From Candidatus Accumulibacter aalborgensis (GTDB lineage: Bacteria > Pseudomonadota > Gammaproteobacteria > Burkholderiales > Rhodocyclaceae): a stretch of DNA of 64,000 nt. Shown piece after piece: positions 52,416 through 61,792 of the stretch (position 1 is its first letter; every line of letters starts with the position of its first letter). The position numbers were made by a program, and so were the translations under genes. The DNA lies in NCBI RefSeq assembly GCF_900089955.1, contig NZ_FLQX01000094.1:140872-204871 (forward strand), read 5' to 3'. The notes under the pieces are model-generated. The model searched no databases. It had not been told where the DNA came from and was given only the letters and a program-made list of their open reading frames with translations.

Positions 52416-53426
52416 ATGACGGTCAAGGTTGGCATCAACGGTTTCGGTCGTATCGGCAGGCTGGCGCTGCGCGCGGCGTGGGACTACCCGGAGCTGGAGT
52501 TCGTGCATATCAATGAGGCGAACGGGCCGGTCGACTCTGCCGCTCACCTGCTCGAGTTCGACTCGGTCCATCGCCGCTGGCCGCATGAGGTTGGGGTCAG
52601 CGACGGGCGGATGGTGGTGGACGGCAAGTCGATCACCTACAGCTCTGCCCGCGATGTCGCCGGCGGCCCGTGGCGCGAGGCGGGAGTCGACATCGTTCTC
52701 GAAGCCAGCGGCAAGTGGCGCACGGTCGAGGAACTGTCACCCTATCTGGCGGCGGGCGTGAAGAAGGTGATCGTCGCCGCGCCGGTCAAGGGCGGCGATA
52801 CGCTGAACATCGTCATGGGCGTCAATGACCAACTCTACGACCCGGCCCGTGACCACATCGTCACCGCTGCGTCATGCACCACCAACTGCCTGGCGCCGGT
52901 GGTCAAGGTCGTCCATGAGGCGATCGGTATTTCGCACGGCATGATCACCACCATCCACAGCTCGACCAACACGCAGAGCGTCCACGATCAGATGCACAAG
53001 GATCTGCGCCGCGCGCGGGCGTCGAGCCTGTCGCTGGTGCCGACGACGACCGGCTCGGCGACGGCGATCGCGCTGATTTTCCCCGAGCTGAAGGGCAAAC
53101 TCGATGGCCACGCGGTGCGTGTGCCGCTGCTCAACGCTTCGCTCACCGACTGCGTCTTCGAAATGCAAAGGCCGACGACGGTCGAGGAAGTCAATGGTCT
53201 GCTCAAGGCGGCTGCCGAAGGATCGCTGAAAGGAATCCTGGGCTTCGAGGAACGGCCGCTGGTGTCGATGGACTACGCCGGCGACCCACGCTCGGCTATC
53301 GTCGACGCTGCGCATACGCTGGTCATCAACGGCACCATGGTCAAGATCTACGCCTGGTACGACAACGAGTGGGGTTACGCCAATCGTTACGTCGAGCTGG
53401 CGCAAAAGCTGGCCGCGTCGCTCTAG
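52416..53426 (+). CDS. gap: ArsJ-associated glyceraldehyde-3-phosphate dehydrogenase
   Basis: A 336-residue [25 protein letters not shown] is the NAD-binding start, C154 in [11 protein letters not shown] the catalytic Cys, H181 in [10 protein letters not shown] its base. In ars operons this enzyme arsenylates glyceraldehyde-3-phosphate to 1-arseno-3-phosphoglycerate, which ArsJ exports. TCGGAGGAAC precedes ATG 52416. It is 89 bases from arsJ and adjacent to arsR, so the arsenic role is well supported by context. Confidence 0.9.
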   Translation: MTVKVGINGFGRIGRLALRAAWDYPELEFVHINEANGPVDSAAHLLEFDSVHRRWPHEVGVSDGRMVVDGKSITYSSARDVAGGPWREAGVDIVLEASGKWRTVEELSPYLAAGVKKVIVAAPVKGGDTLNIVMGVNDQLYDPARDHIVTAASCTTNCLAPVVKVVHEAIGISHGMITTIHSSTNTQSVHDQMHKDLRRARASSLSLVPTTTGSATAIALIFPELKGKLDGHAVRVPLLNASLTDCVFEMQRPTTVEEVNGLLKAAAEGSLKGILGFEERPLVSMDYAGDPRSAIVDAAHTLVINGTMVKIYAWYDNEWGYANRYVELAQKLAASL

Positions 53427-53515
53427 ACAGGCCTTTCACCACCTCGTGCCGGGGGCGGTGGGCGCCACTCGTGCGGGCCACCGCCCGGGCACCGGGAGCA
53501 CCTTGGAGGACAACG

Positions 53516-54814
53516 ATGAGCGATCCATCCCCAGGCAGGAGCGCCGCTTCGCGCGCCGGCTTGCGCAACTACGTCCTGGTCACCGGCGCCTATTGGGCCG
53601 ATACGGTGACCGACGGCGCCACCCGCATGCTGGTCCTGTTCTATTTCTACAATCTGGGCTACACGCCCCTGGCGGTCGCTTCGCTGTTCATCTTCTATGA
53701 AGTCTTCGGCATCCTGACCAACCTCTTCGGCGGCTACGTCGGCGCCCGCTTCGGGCTCAAGACGACGCTGTTCATCGGCCTCGGCACCCAGTTGGTGGCG
53801 CTGTCGATGCTCGCCTTTGCCCCCCGGGGCTGGCTGATCGTCGCCTGGGTCATGGCCTCGCAAGCGCTGAGCGGGATCGCCAAGGACATGACCAAGATGA
53901 GTTCGAAGAGCGCGGTCAAACTGATCGTCCCCGAGGATTCGTCGGCGACCCTGTACCGCTGGGTGGCCATCCTGACCGGATCGAAGAACGCGCTCAAAGG
54001 GGTGGGCTTCTTCCTCGGCGGCTTGTTGCTCACCCTGCTCGATTTCCAGACCGCGCTCAAAGCGCTCGTCGCGCTGGTGGCGATCACCCTGGTCCTGGCC
54101 GCATTGCTGATGCGCGGGGGTCTCGGTGAGGCCAACAAGAAGGCCAAATTCGCTCAAATGTTCTCACGCAACGCGGCGGTCAACAAGCTCGCCGCGGCGC
54201 GCATCTTCCTCTTCGGCGCGCGTGACGTATGGTTCGTTGTCGGCCTGCCGGTCTTCCTGTCCAGCGTGCTCGGCTGGACCTTCTGGCAGTCGGGAGGTTT
54301 TCTGGCGCTCTGGGTGATCGGTTACGGCATCGTCCAGGCGGCGACCCCCGGCCTGCTGCGCAGCCGCGTCGAGGGGCAGCACGAACCCGACGGACGGACG
54401 GCGACGATTCTGGCTTTCGTCCTCGCTGCGCTACCGGCGGGAATCGCCCTGGGCTTGAGCGCCGGCGTCGCGCCAAGTACCGTCGTCGTCGGCGGACTGA
54501 TCGTCTTCGGTGCGATCTTTGCGCTGAATTCGGCGGTGCATTCGTACCTGATCCTGGCCTACACCGACAGCGACAAGGTGGCGATGAGCGTCGGTTTCTA
54601 CTACATGGCCAACGCCACCGGCCGTCTCGCCGGAACGGTGCTTTCGGGGGCTCTCTACCAGTGGGGACTGCAGAGCGGGCCGAGCAACGGCCTGATTGCC
54701 TGCCTGTGGGCTTCATCGGCCTTCGTCCTCGTCGCCGGCCTGCTGTCACTTCTGCTGCCGCGCCACATCGGCCCGAGGTCGAAGCCGATCAAGCTCGGCG
54801 ATCTGGGCGATTAG
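53516..54814 (+). CDS. arsJ: Organoarsenical efflux permease ArsJ
   Basis: A 432-residue 12-helix MFS protein. It begins NYVLVTGAYWADTVTDGATRMLVLFYFYNLGY, the ArsJ N-terminal signature, with GIAKDMTKMSSKSAVKL in the central loop. It exports the product of the neighbouring GAPDH, giving arsenate resistance without arsenate reductase. TTGGAGGA precedes ATG 53516. The longer frame from 53369 overlaps gap. Confidence 0.93.
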   Translation: MSDPSPGRSAASRAGLRNYVLVTGAYWADTVTDGATRMLVLFYFYNLGYTPLAVASLFIFYEVFGILTNLFGGYVGARFGLKTTLFIGLGTQLVALSMLAFAPRGWLIVAWVMASQALSGIAKDMTKMSSKSAVKLIVPEDSSATLYRWVAILTGSKNALKGVGFFLGGLLLTLLDFQTALKALVALVAITLVLAALLMRGGLGEANKKAKFAQMFSRNAAVNKLAAARIFLFGARDVWFVVGLPVFLSSVLGWTFWQSGGFLALWVIGYGIVQAATPGLLRSRVEGQHEPDGRTATILAFVLAALPAGIALGLSAGVAPSTVVVGGLIVFGAIFALNSAVHSYLILAYTDSDKVAMSVGFYYMANATGRLAGTVLSGALYQWGLQSGPSNGLIACLWASSAFVLVAGLLSLLLPRHIGPRSKPIKLGDLGD

Positions 54815-54829
54815 CGCCGCAACCAGCGC

Positions 54830-55190
54830 GTGGAGCCGGTTCACCCTGCGCACGGCGCTGCTCAAGCGTCTCGATCAGCCAGAGGATCTCTGCGGCCATT
54901 GTGCAGTCGAGCTGGGGGTCGTCAGCAAGGAGGCGGTCGCGGCTGCCGGCGACTATCGCCTGCAACTTCGCGGCGGTACGCGAGGTAAGCGGCGATCGCT
55001 TTCTGCGTCGCTTACCTCGCCAAGCAGGCGTTGCCGGCGGTGCGCTCGATTTTAGCCAGGATGTCCCAAGCTCTCCACGGTTCGACCGCATGGCCGAACG
55101 GCGAGCAACAGTCGATCGCCCGGCCGATCTCCTCCCTCGCCGCGTCGAGGCGGCCAAGCTTGCGCAGCGTGTTGGCCAGCACGTTGGGGT
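54830..55190 (-). pseudogene. Decayed 3' end of a TPR-repeat protein gene
   Basis: Minus-strand frames carry NVLANTLRKLGRLDAAREEI, then FGHAVEPWRAWDILAKIERT (55012-55187), a TPR-type helical repeat end. Other frames nearby show AYLAYRRE (54967-54990), and LQAIVAGSRDRLLADDPQLD then AAEILWLIETLEQ (about 54850-54950). These blocks occur in this order at the C terminus of large TPR proteins of Accumulibacter-like genomes, but here they are split by frameshifts, a stop and a 12-base inverted repeat. The gene no longer makes a protein. Confidence 0.65.
54980..55020. repeat. 12-base perfect inverted repeat inside the TPR remnant
   Basis: GCGAGGTAAGCG (54980-54991) and CGCTTACCTCGC (55009-55020) with a 17-base loop. 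The arms duplicate codons of the AYLAY motif in both orientations. Confidence 0.8.
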
Positions 55191-55208
55191 GAGCTTGCGA
55201 ACCCCAAC
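55183..55208. repeat. REP-like palindrome, copy C
   Basis: GTTGGGG / CCCCAAC arms around TGAGCTTGCGAA. It is the exact reverse complement of copy D at 55289-55314. Confidence 0.85.
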
Positions 55209-55288
55209 AGCCCCACCGATTCACCCTCGTTCTGCGCTATGCTGTCAATGAATGTGGCGATTGCAGGTTCTGTAAGCGATGGCAGCGT

Positions 55289-55314
55289 GTTGGGGTTCGC
55301 AAGCTCACCCCAAC
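55289..55314. repeat. REP-like palindrome, copy D
   Basis: Arms GTTGGGG / CCCCAAC around TTCGCAAGCTCA, the reverse complement of copy C 80 bases away. The two can pair over their whole 26-base length. Confidence 0.85.
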
Positions 55315-55438
55315 CTACCGGACTCATCTTGTCAGGGCTGTTAACGACTTTCTGGCGGAGGCAACTGACCTGCTTCGGCCAGGCTGCCTATACTTCAACT
55401 TCCGTAATTCGATTTTTCCTCATCGTCAGTCCGAACCT

Positions 55439-55892
55439 ATGAGCGAGTACCAATACTACGAATTCCAGGCCATCGACCGGCCGCTCACCTCCGCCGAGAT
55501 GAGCGAGCTGCGGTCGATCTCGACGCGGGCGCGTATTACGCCGACGAGTTTCGTCAACGAGTATTCGTGGGGCGACTTCAAAGGTCAGCCTGACGTGTGG
55601 ATGGAGCGCTATTTCGACGCTTTCCTCTACCTCGCCAACTGGGGCACGCACCTCCTGAAGCTGCGCCTGCCACCGCGTCTGCTGAATCCGGCAAGCGCCC
55701 TGACCTACTTCGGCAGCGACAGCGCCTTCGTCAATGTGAAGTCCGGCAAAGGCCTTGCAGCACCTGGTCGACCTGCGAGACCTCGAGGTCCGCGGCAGAT
55801 GCGGCGATTTTCGCCTGCGCATCGCGTCGTTGCGTCAGGCGAACGCGCGCAAACTCAGCTTCATCAAGCGGCTCGACAAGGCTGGCTTGTGA
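55439..55892 (+). pseudogene. Gene with internal deletion, 5' and 3' ends fused out of frame
   Basis: The first 100 or so residues (MSEYQYYEFQAIDRPLTSAE, then MSELRSISTRARITPTSFVN) look like a genuine N terminus of a large hypothetical protein known in related genomes. From about 55751 coding sense moves to another frame giving ALQHLVDLRDLEVRGRCGDF, then RKLSFIKRLDKAGL and stop at 55890-55892. The original frame continues into low-quality sequence through the enolase terminator. This looks like a large central deletion. Function of the ancestor is unknown. Confidence 0.6.
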
Positions 55893-55915
55893 TGGGGCTG
55901 GGATGGACTGGGAAG

Positions 55916-55946
55916 AAAAAAGGCATCGCCGTGGCGATGCCTTTTT
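55916..55946. terminator. Bidirectional terminator between the pseudogene and eno
   Basis: A 14-base perfect inverted repeat AAAAAGGCATCGCC / GGCGATGCCTTTTT, with A- and T-runs on both flanks, 17 bases after the eno stop. Confidence 0.88.
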
Positions 55947-55962
55947 CCCGTGGGCTGTCAGC

Positions 55963-57393
55963 CTAGAAACCAGCGCCCTTGATCGACTTCAGGCCCTTGT
56001 AGACGGCCTTGCTGCCCAGTTGCTCCTCGATGCGCAGCAACTGGTTGTACTTGCAGATGCGGTCGGTGCGCGAGAGCGAACCGGTCTTGATCTGCCCGGC
56101 GCCGGTACCGACGGCCAGGTCGGCAATGAAGGAGTCTTCGGTCTCGCCCGAGCGATGCGACGAGATGACGCCGTAGCCAGCCTTCTGCGCCATCTTGATG
56201 GCGTCGAGAGTTTCGGTCACCGTACCGATCTGGTTCACCTTGATCAGGATCGCGTTGGCCGCCTTCATGTCGATGCCCTGCTTGAGGCGGATCGGGTTGG
56301 TGACGAAGAAGTCGTCGCCGACGATCTGCACCTTCTCGCCGAGCGCCTTGGTCAGCTTGACGTAGCCTTCCCAGTCACTCTGGTCGAGACCATCCTCGAT
56401 CGACACGATCGGGTACTTGGCGCACCAGTCGCTGTACACGGCGATCATCTCGTCGTCGGTGAACAGCTTGTCCGGATTTGACTTCCAGAACTTGTAACCC
56501 TGGCGGCCTCCTTCGTCAAAGAGCTCGGAGGAAGCGCAGTCAAGCGCGATGGCGATCTCTTTGCCAGGCTTGTAACCGGCTGCGACGATTGCCTGCATGA
56601 CGACTTCAAGCGATTCGTCGTTGGTCAGGTTGGGCGCAAAGCCGCCTTCGTCGCCGACCGCCGTCACATGCCCGCCCTTCTTGAGAATACCCTTCAAAGC
56701 GTGAAAGACTTCGGTGATCCATTGCAGGCCTTGCGAGAAAGACTCGGCGCCGACCGGCATGATCATGAATTCCTGGAAATCGATCAGGTTGTCGGCGTGC
56801 TTGCCACCGTTGATGATGTTGGCCATCGGCGTCGGCAAGGCGAAATCGCGGTTCTTGTGAATCTTGCCGATGTACTTCCACAGCGGCATCTTGCTGACGT
56901 TGGCGCCGGCCAGGGTGATCGCCATCGATGCACCAAGGATCGCGTTGGCACCGAGGTTCGACTTGTTGGCTGTGCCGTCAAGGGCGATCATCGCCTCGTC
57001 GAGCGCACGCTGGTCGAGCGGATTCTTGCCCTTGAGGAGTTTGGCAATTTTGGTGTTGACCGCTTCAACCGCCTTCAGCACGCCCTTGCCGAGGTAAACT
57101 TTCTTGTCGCCATCGCGCAGTTCGCAGGCTTCAAATTCACCGGTCGACGCACCCGAAGGGACAGCGGAGCGAGCCATGAAACCATTGTCGAGGGTGATGT
57201 CGACTTCAACGGTCGGGTTGCCTCGCGAGTCGAGGATCTGTCGACCGACGACTTTTGTGATCTTGACGAACTCCGGGGTGGCGACCGAGGCCTCCTCTTC
57301 TACCTGTTCGACTTGGTCGACCTGTTCAGTATTCTTCGATTTCTTGACTTTGTTGGCTTTGTTGGCTTTGTTGGCTTTGTTGGCTTTTGCCAT
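55963..57393 (-). CDS. eno: Enolase with repetitive N-terminal extension
   Basis: A 476-residue enolase (2-phosphoglycerate to phosphoenolpyruvate). Family core runs from about residue 42 ([21 protein letters not shown]) to the end; [12 protein letters not shown], the SIEDGL metal loop, [14 protein letters not shown] and [12 protein letters not shown] are intact. The first 41 residues are extra: [20 protein letters not shown] and then an Asp/Glu/Val stretch [12 protein letters not shown]. The Lys/Asn part is encoded by a 9-base unit repeated four times. GGAGCTCGATC precedes the ATG, so the extension is probably translated. Such a tail is not part of typical enolases. Confidence 0.96.
   Translation of the reverse strand: MAKANKANKANKANKVKKSKNTEQVDQVEQVEEEASVATPEFVKITKVVGRQILDSRGNPTVEVDITLDNGFMARSAVPSGASTGEFEACELRDGDKKVYLGKGVLKAVEAVNTKIAKLLKGKNPLDQRALDEAMIALDGTANKSNLGANAILGASMAITLAGANVSKMPLWKYIGKIHKNRDFALPTPMANIINGGKHADNLIDFQEFMIMPVGAESFSQGLQWITEVFHALKGILKKGGHVTAVGDEGGFAPNLTNDESLEVVMQAIVAAGYKPGKEIAIALDCASSELFDEGGRQGYKFWKSNPDKLFTDDEMIAVYSDWCAKYPIVSIEDGLDQSDWEGYVKLTKALGEKVQIVGDDFFVTNPIRLKQGIDMKAANAILIKVNQIGTVTETLDAIKMAQKAGYGVISSHRSGETEDSFIADLAVGTGAGQIKTGSLSRTDRICKYNQLLRIEEQLGSKAVYKGLKSIKGAGF
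57349..57390 (-). repeat. 9-base tandem repeat in the eno 5' end
   Basis: Four copies of TTTGTTGGC on the + strand (GCCAACAAA as read in the gene), coding for Ala-Asn-Lys. Copy number could change by slippage without breaking the frame. Confidence 0.85.
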
Positions 57394-57449
57394 GATCGAG
57401 CTCCGTGGGAGTGGTTTGGTGGAAACTTCGCGGAAAACTTTTCCAGGCG

Positions 57450-57479
57450 ATCATACCGAATTCAGCTCGCACGGTGCAA
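57450..57479 (-). promoter_or_regulatory. Sigma-70 promoter of eno
   Basis: On the minus strand TTGCAC, 18-base spacer, TATGAT. It lies between the enolase start and the end of the exosortase-associated operon, giving eno its own promoter. Confidence 0.55.
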
Positions 57480-57553
57480 TGCTTGCGGACGAGGAAAACG
57501 CGTTTGCAGCAAACAAATAGCAGAACGGACGCCCCGTTGACCGTCCCGGCGGC

Positions 57554-59785
57554 CTAGCCAGTGTATTTATCACCGGAAGGGCGATGGCTGACCGTGCGCT
57601 TCACCGATCCGCTGCGTACCTCCTGACGCCGGGAGATCGAGAGGACTTGCCACAAAGTGCGCCGAATTCTCTTGACGACTGCCTTGACCGCCACCCGCGT
57701 GAGCTCGTTGACCAGCAGCGCAAAGCCAATGATCGTCCTTGGGTTGTACGCCACGATTCCCCAGCGCTCCCGGCGATCGCTCATCCAGGTGGCCTTGTAG
57801 CCATCGTCGCCGATCAGGAAATCCACCTCCGCGACGTGATCTTGCTCGATGACGTGCTGCATGAGGTAGACAGTCAGCACAGTTCCCGGTGCGTACGACG
57901 CAAAGGCCTCATCGTAGGCCACCTTGTAGATACTGGCCTTGTTGCGATCGACTATCCAGAGCTGCGCCGCAATCGTTCGCTTGTTCAATCGTGCGAAGCC
58001 GAGACGAAGCATGCCCCGCGCGGCAAGCTGCCGGATCAGGGAGGGCACGAACTCGGGATAGGGCTCCGGTTTTTTCCAACTCGCAGCGTAGATGCCCTGA
58101 AAGTCGACGATCGCTTCTTCAATCTGCTCCAGCGTGGTGACGATGTCCAGCGTTCCCCCGTCGGCGGCAAACGCCTTGCATCGTCGCCGGATTGAACTGC
58201 GCAGGTTGGCACTTCGCTTCTTGAGATAGTCTTGCCAGGTACCGTCGACCTTGAGAAACCAGTTGCCAAAGGCGAAGAACTGAAACGGGATCCAGTCGTT
58301 GGCCCGCAGCCCACTGAGCAGGGCCTTGTACGTCGAGGAGTCGGGATCCATGGGTGTGAAGCGCATCACATGGGCGTCCCCATGGTCTTGCCCTGCTGTG
58401 GCAAGCAAGTCCTTCAAATCGACCAGATCGCCATCGTGACCCACTAAAGGAGCGTACAGCGACGTATAGTAGTTGCTCAGCGACTCAATACTCCTGACGG
58501 GTCCCTTCTTCGTCAATCTCACGGGCAGGATCACCTGAGGGAATTGCCTTTCGGCAACAACGTAGTAACGCACACCTGGGTCGTCGGCGTAGACCTGCTT
58601 CTCCAGAAGCTCCAGCCAGTCGACAGATGCTTCAAGACTCTGGTTGGCCGAGAACTCGCCAAGGTCGTACTGCCCGGCGGTCAGTGCCTCGATGCTCTCG
58701 TATCTATTGACACTGACCGGCAGAGGATCAAGGCTCGACGCTCGCCGGCTCGTCTTGAAGTCGCGAAAATTCTGCCGGAAAGCTTTGAGCAACGAGAAAA
58801 CAGCCGCGTACAGTGGGCTCCTGAATATTTGATGGCTACGAATGGTGTAGCCAAAGGTGGACCACTCCTTTTGATCGCGCGTCGCATTGGTGTAAAAATC
58901 GATCGTTTTCCGCGAAGGAAGCGCGAATTGCTCCTCGATCAAGCGAAAAAGCAGCAGCCGGCCCGGCGCGAAGCGCGCCAGGGTTTCGTCGTAGGCCGTC
59001 TTCAGGATGATGATCATGCGATCGTTGCTCAGCACAAGCCGCGAGGAAGCCAGGTGACTGCCAATATGAAGTTCATAGATCGCCGCCTGGCCAGTCAATG
59101 CGAAGCGCAGCAGTACCGCGCTGTAAAATACTCCCTGCTCGTTGTCGCTTGCAATCGCAGTTCCTGCTCGTCCCTTCCAGCCGGATGTTTCAAGTACCCC
59201 ATACCGGGTGATCGCGGCGTCCATGTCGTCAGGATTGACCACCGTTGACAGGCAAGGGGCGCTGAATTCGGTTTCTGCTCGCCGAAAATAGCGGCCAATG
59301 TTCTTCGCGAGATTCTTCGGGCGTTCTCTCCAGTAAGCGGTGAACTCACCCGTCGGTTCGATTCCGATTGAGCACGCGTGTGCGATAACGATCTGGGGAA
59401 CCGACAAGCGCCAGAAGTCCGGAGCATAACGTGGGTCCACGGCGTACAGTTCGAGTGTCCAACCCAGTCCCGGCAGGGCAGCCAGCAGCGTTTCGAGGAG
59501 GCAGGCCTCCTCAAGCAGGACTGGAATTGCCTGTACCTGAGACGGACAAAAACTCGACCACTTGCCCAGTCCACTCGGGCCAAGGATCAGGGCGCCCGAA
59601 ATGCCATCGACTGTCCGGTGAATGCACAGCCGCTCGCGACCATCGCCGAAATGATCCAGCAGCGGGCCCACAAAACGACTGTCGAAAAAGGGATGGCGGC
59701 CGCACAGTCTGGCATTCAGCCGGTCCCAGTCCTCGGCAAACTCGGCGAAGGCGGCTTTGGCGCCGTGGATTTCCCATCCCATCAC
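57554..59785 (-). CDS. Double GNAT (CelD/BcsL-type) acyltransferase, exosortase-associated operon
   Basis: A 743-residue protein made of two FemAB/CelD-like GNAT modules. The first (about 1-345) has FFDSRFVGPLLDHF and KTAYDETLARFAPGRLLLFRLIEE. The second (about 370-690) has FNWFLKVDGTWQDYLKKRSANLRSSIRRR and YKVAYDEAFASYAPGTVLTVYLMQHVIEQ. The two halves share the FAPG / YAPG active-site loop. Related proteins sit in EPS and exosortase clusters and probably acylate a sugar or peptide intermediate. It overlaps the aminotransferase gene by four bases. The C-terminal 45 residues are basic and extended. Confidence 0.82.
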   Translation of the reverse strand: MMGWEIHGAKAAFAEFAEDWDRLNARLCGRHPFFDSRFVGPLLDHFGDGRERLCIHRTVDGISGALILGPSGLGKWSSFCPSQVQAIPVLLEEACLLETLLAALPGLGWTLELYAVDPRYAPDFWRLSVPQIVIAHACSIGIEPTGEFTAYWRERPKNLAKNIGRYFRRAETEFSAPCLSTVVNPDDMDAAITRYGVLETSGWKGRAGTAIASDNEQGVFYSAVLLRFALTGQAAIYELHIGSHLASSRLVLSNDRMIIILKTAYDETLARFAPGRLLLFRLIEEQFALPSRKTIDFYTNATRDQKEWSTFGYTIRSHQIFRSPLYAAVFSLLKAFRQNFRDFKTSRRASSLDPLPVSVNRYESIEALTAGQYDLGEFSANQSLEASVDWLELLEKQVYADDPGVRYYVVAERQFPQVILPVRLTKKGPVRSIESLSNYYTSLYAPLVGHDGDLVDLKDLLATAGQDHGDAHVMRFTPMDPDSSTYKALLSGLRANDWIPFQFFAFGNWFLKVDGTWQDYLKKRSANLRSSIRRRCKAFAADGGTLDIVTTLEQIEEAIVDFQGIYAASWKKPEPYPEFVPSLIRQLAARGMLRLGFARLNKRTIAAQLWIVDRNKASIYKVAYDEAFASYAPGTVLTVYLMQHVIEQDHVAEVDFLIGDDGYKATWMSDRRERWGIVAYNPRTIIGFALLVNELTRVAVKAVVKRIRRTLWQVLSISRRQEVRSGSVKRTVSHRPSGDKYTG

Positions 59786-60984
59786 CGAGCTCCCGCGACA
59801 GATCGGTGGAGAGTCTTGTCTACGGCGGCGGTCATCCAGTCCATCTCAATCCCGGTCAGCGACTGATGGCACGGCAAGTGGAGCAGGTGCTGGCGATAGT
59901 CCTGCGAGATCCGGCAAGCCGAGTCGGCCATCTCGTCCCAGCGCCAGATTGGCACGCCGAGATGCTTCAGCCAATAAAAATGTGGGTCCGGATGGTCAAT
60001 ATATAGCGGGAACATATAGGGTGCGCAGTCTGTGGGCAAGATAGGGAACAGGGCATGGCAGTTCGGAACGGTCGCGACGGCTTGCACCCAGCGCTGGTAG
60101 TTCTCGCGTCGGCAGCGGATGTTGTCGTCGAGCGATGAATGCTCAGCGACAAACTGCGAGCAACGCAGCGACGCCCTGGCGGCGGCCAGTTCCGAGAAAA
60201 GCGATGAGGGCGCAGACCGTTCGATGACTTCGTGATTGCCAAGGGCCACCGCGCCGGCGCTGATGTCAGCCAACCGCAAGTCGATCGAAGCCAAGTCGCC
60301 AGCGAGGCGCCCTGTCGATCGGCCACGTTCCAGGACGTGCTTGATACCGCGTAACTCCTCGAAAAAAGTAGCTGATCGCGTTGCCACATTTTCGAGAAGG
60401 CAAGCGTCAGGGGCGTAGAGCAATCCGCCGTCGTCGCAGGCAAAAAACTTGTAGGGACTGGAAACGACGAATTGACCATGGATCCCGCTGCCGGGTGCGC
60501 GAAAGTTCTCGGTAAACAGGACATGCGAACAGTCCTCAATCAAAACGATATGGCGATCAACGCACCACTGTCTCAAACCGCAAAAATCGCGGACGATGCC
60601 AAAGTAGTGGGTGGCCAGCAGCGCTTTGACCGGTTTCTGGATTCTGGCAAGAAGCAGGTCCAGGGCGACGAGGTCGGGTGAAAGATCGGCCTGAAGAGGA
60701 TACAGATGCACTTCTGCATTCAGGGCCAAGGCCGGATCGAGCATCGTTACGCAATGATAGGCAGGGGCCAGAAGAACTCCCTCGCTATCGAGACCAGCGA
60801 GTCGATATGCCGCGCCAAGTGCATATCGACCGCGCATGAAATGGCAGAAGTGGTTCGGCGTTCGCTGCCGAGCCGATACCGAGCGCCACGACATGGGCGA
60901 TGGGCAGACAGGGGTGCTTGGCAACGGAGATACCCTCGATCCTGGAAAATCACAAGGTTCCGGGTCAAAGCGAAGGAACTTCAA
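59782..60984 (-). CDS. DegT/DnrJ/EryC1-type PLP aminotransferase
   Basis: A 400-residue fold-type I enzyme of nucleotide-sugar aminotransferase type. PLP lysine K179 is in FVVSSPYKFFACDDGGLLY. AYHCVTMLDPALALNAEVHLYPL and HYFGIVRDFCGLRQWCVDRHIVLIEDCSH are the family's active-site strands. It lies between GNAT-type genes in the exosortase-A accessory operon, suggesting a modified amino sugar or lipid intermediate. Start codon could be a later in-frame Met; 60984 is used because the neighbouring genes are tightly packed. Confidence 0.85.
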   Translation of the reverse strand: MKFLRFDPEPCDFPGSRVSPLPSTPVCPSPMSWRSVSARQRTPNHFCHFMRGRYALGAAYRLAGLDSEGVLLAPAYHCVTMLDPALALNAEVHLYPLQADLSPDLVALDLLLARIQKPVKALLATHYFGIVRDFCGLRQWCVDRHIVLIEDCSHVLFTENFRAPGSGIHGQFVVSSPYKFFACDDGGLLYAPDACLLENVATRSATFFEELRGIKHVLERGRSTGRLAGDLASIDLRLADISAGAVALGNHEVIERSAPSSLFSELAAARASLRCSQFVAEHSSLDDNIRCRRENYQRWVQAVATVPNCHALFPILPTDCAPYMFPLYIDHPDPHFYWLKHLGVPIWRWDEMADSACRISQDYRQHLLHLPCHQSLTGIEMDWMTAAVDKTLHRSVAGAR

Positions 60985-61051
60985 GGCAAGCCGTCCGCCA
61001 CCGGAAACTGGCTCATTGGCAGGTGGTTGGGAAGCGCCCGTTCGAGCTCGT

Positions 61052-61792
61052 TCATTTGCCGCGCGCCTGACCCAGAGGTGCCAGGTGCAAGGCCTGCCGC
61101 TTCAGCCTGCCGGCGCCCACGTAGGGCGCCAGATTGCTCACCATCAGTTCGAAAGACAATAGACGCAGGAACATGGCCCAGCCGCAGTCGGCAGCGCCCA
61201 GGCTGCGATGGGATGCCAAGGAGCGTTGGTTGAGAGAATTGATGCGGCTGAGCGTGTAGACCACACCCTCCGCTTTCAAGAGAGCATCAAAGGCGTCCCA
61301 GAGTTTTGGAAACAGCAAGCTCAGACGATGAGAATCGACCACAAACACATCGAAATCCCAGACATAGGCGTCGCCCGCTGGCAGCCAGTAGTCAACTCGC
61401 ACCTCATCCTCGGCATAGTGCCCACGCACAAACCAGATACAGCCGACCAGTTGTTCGTCCTTGAGGGCAGCGAGACACTGGGCGCCCTGAGCGAAACGTT
61501 GGGCAATGACGGCAGCCGGTCGGCCCAAGGCAAGCAACAAGGGATCAGGCGTGCTGATCGACCGGAAGCTGAACGCCTTGGCTCGGTTGAGCGCCAGTCG
61601 TGGCTGCGCGGTCAAGGGCTGGGCGACGAACTGATACAGGTAGAGGCCGGAGGCGGGATCCAGTGCGCGTAGCAGACGATCAATGATCAGGACCAGGGTT
61701 TTGGCGAAGCCAAGCTCGTCATATGTGGCGCGAAGCCTGTTCAGGGTGAAGAGCCTCATCGACCGGATTTTCCCCGTAGCGGTGTCATTCAA
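61052..61792 (-). CDS. GNAT-type protein, exosortase-associated operon
   Basis: A 246-residue protein. The core from about residue 95 (AAVIAQRFAQGAQCLAALKDEQLVGCIWFVRG) and YAEDEVRVDYWLPAGDAYVWDFDVFVVDSHRLSLLFPKLWDAF resembles a GNAT N-acetyltransferase. The beginning (RLFTLNRLRATYDELGF) is characteristic of a small family in this gene neighbourhood. ATG 61792 overlaps the hydrolase 1 stop; an internal ATG at 61759 is possible. Confidence 0.7.
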   Translation of the reverse strand: MNDTATGKIRSMRLFTLNRLRATYDELGFAKTLVLIIDRLLRALDPASGLYLYQFVAQPLTAQPRLALNRAKAFSFRSISTPDPLLLALGRPAAVIAQRFAQGAQCLAALKDEQLVGCIWFVRGHYAEDEVRVDYWLPAGDAYVWDFDVFVVDSHRLSLLFPKLWDAFDALLKAEGVVYTLSRINSLNQRSLASHRSLGAADCGWAMFLRLLSFELMVSNLAPYVGAGRLKRQALHLAPLGQARGK

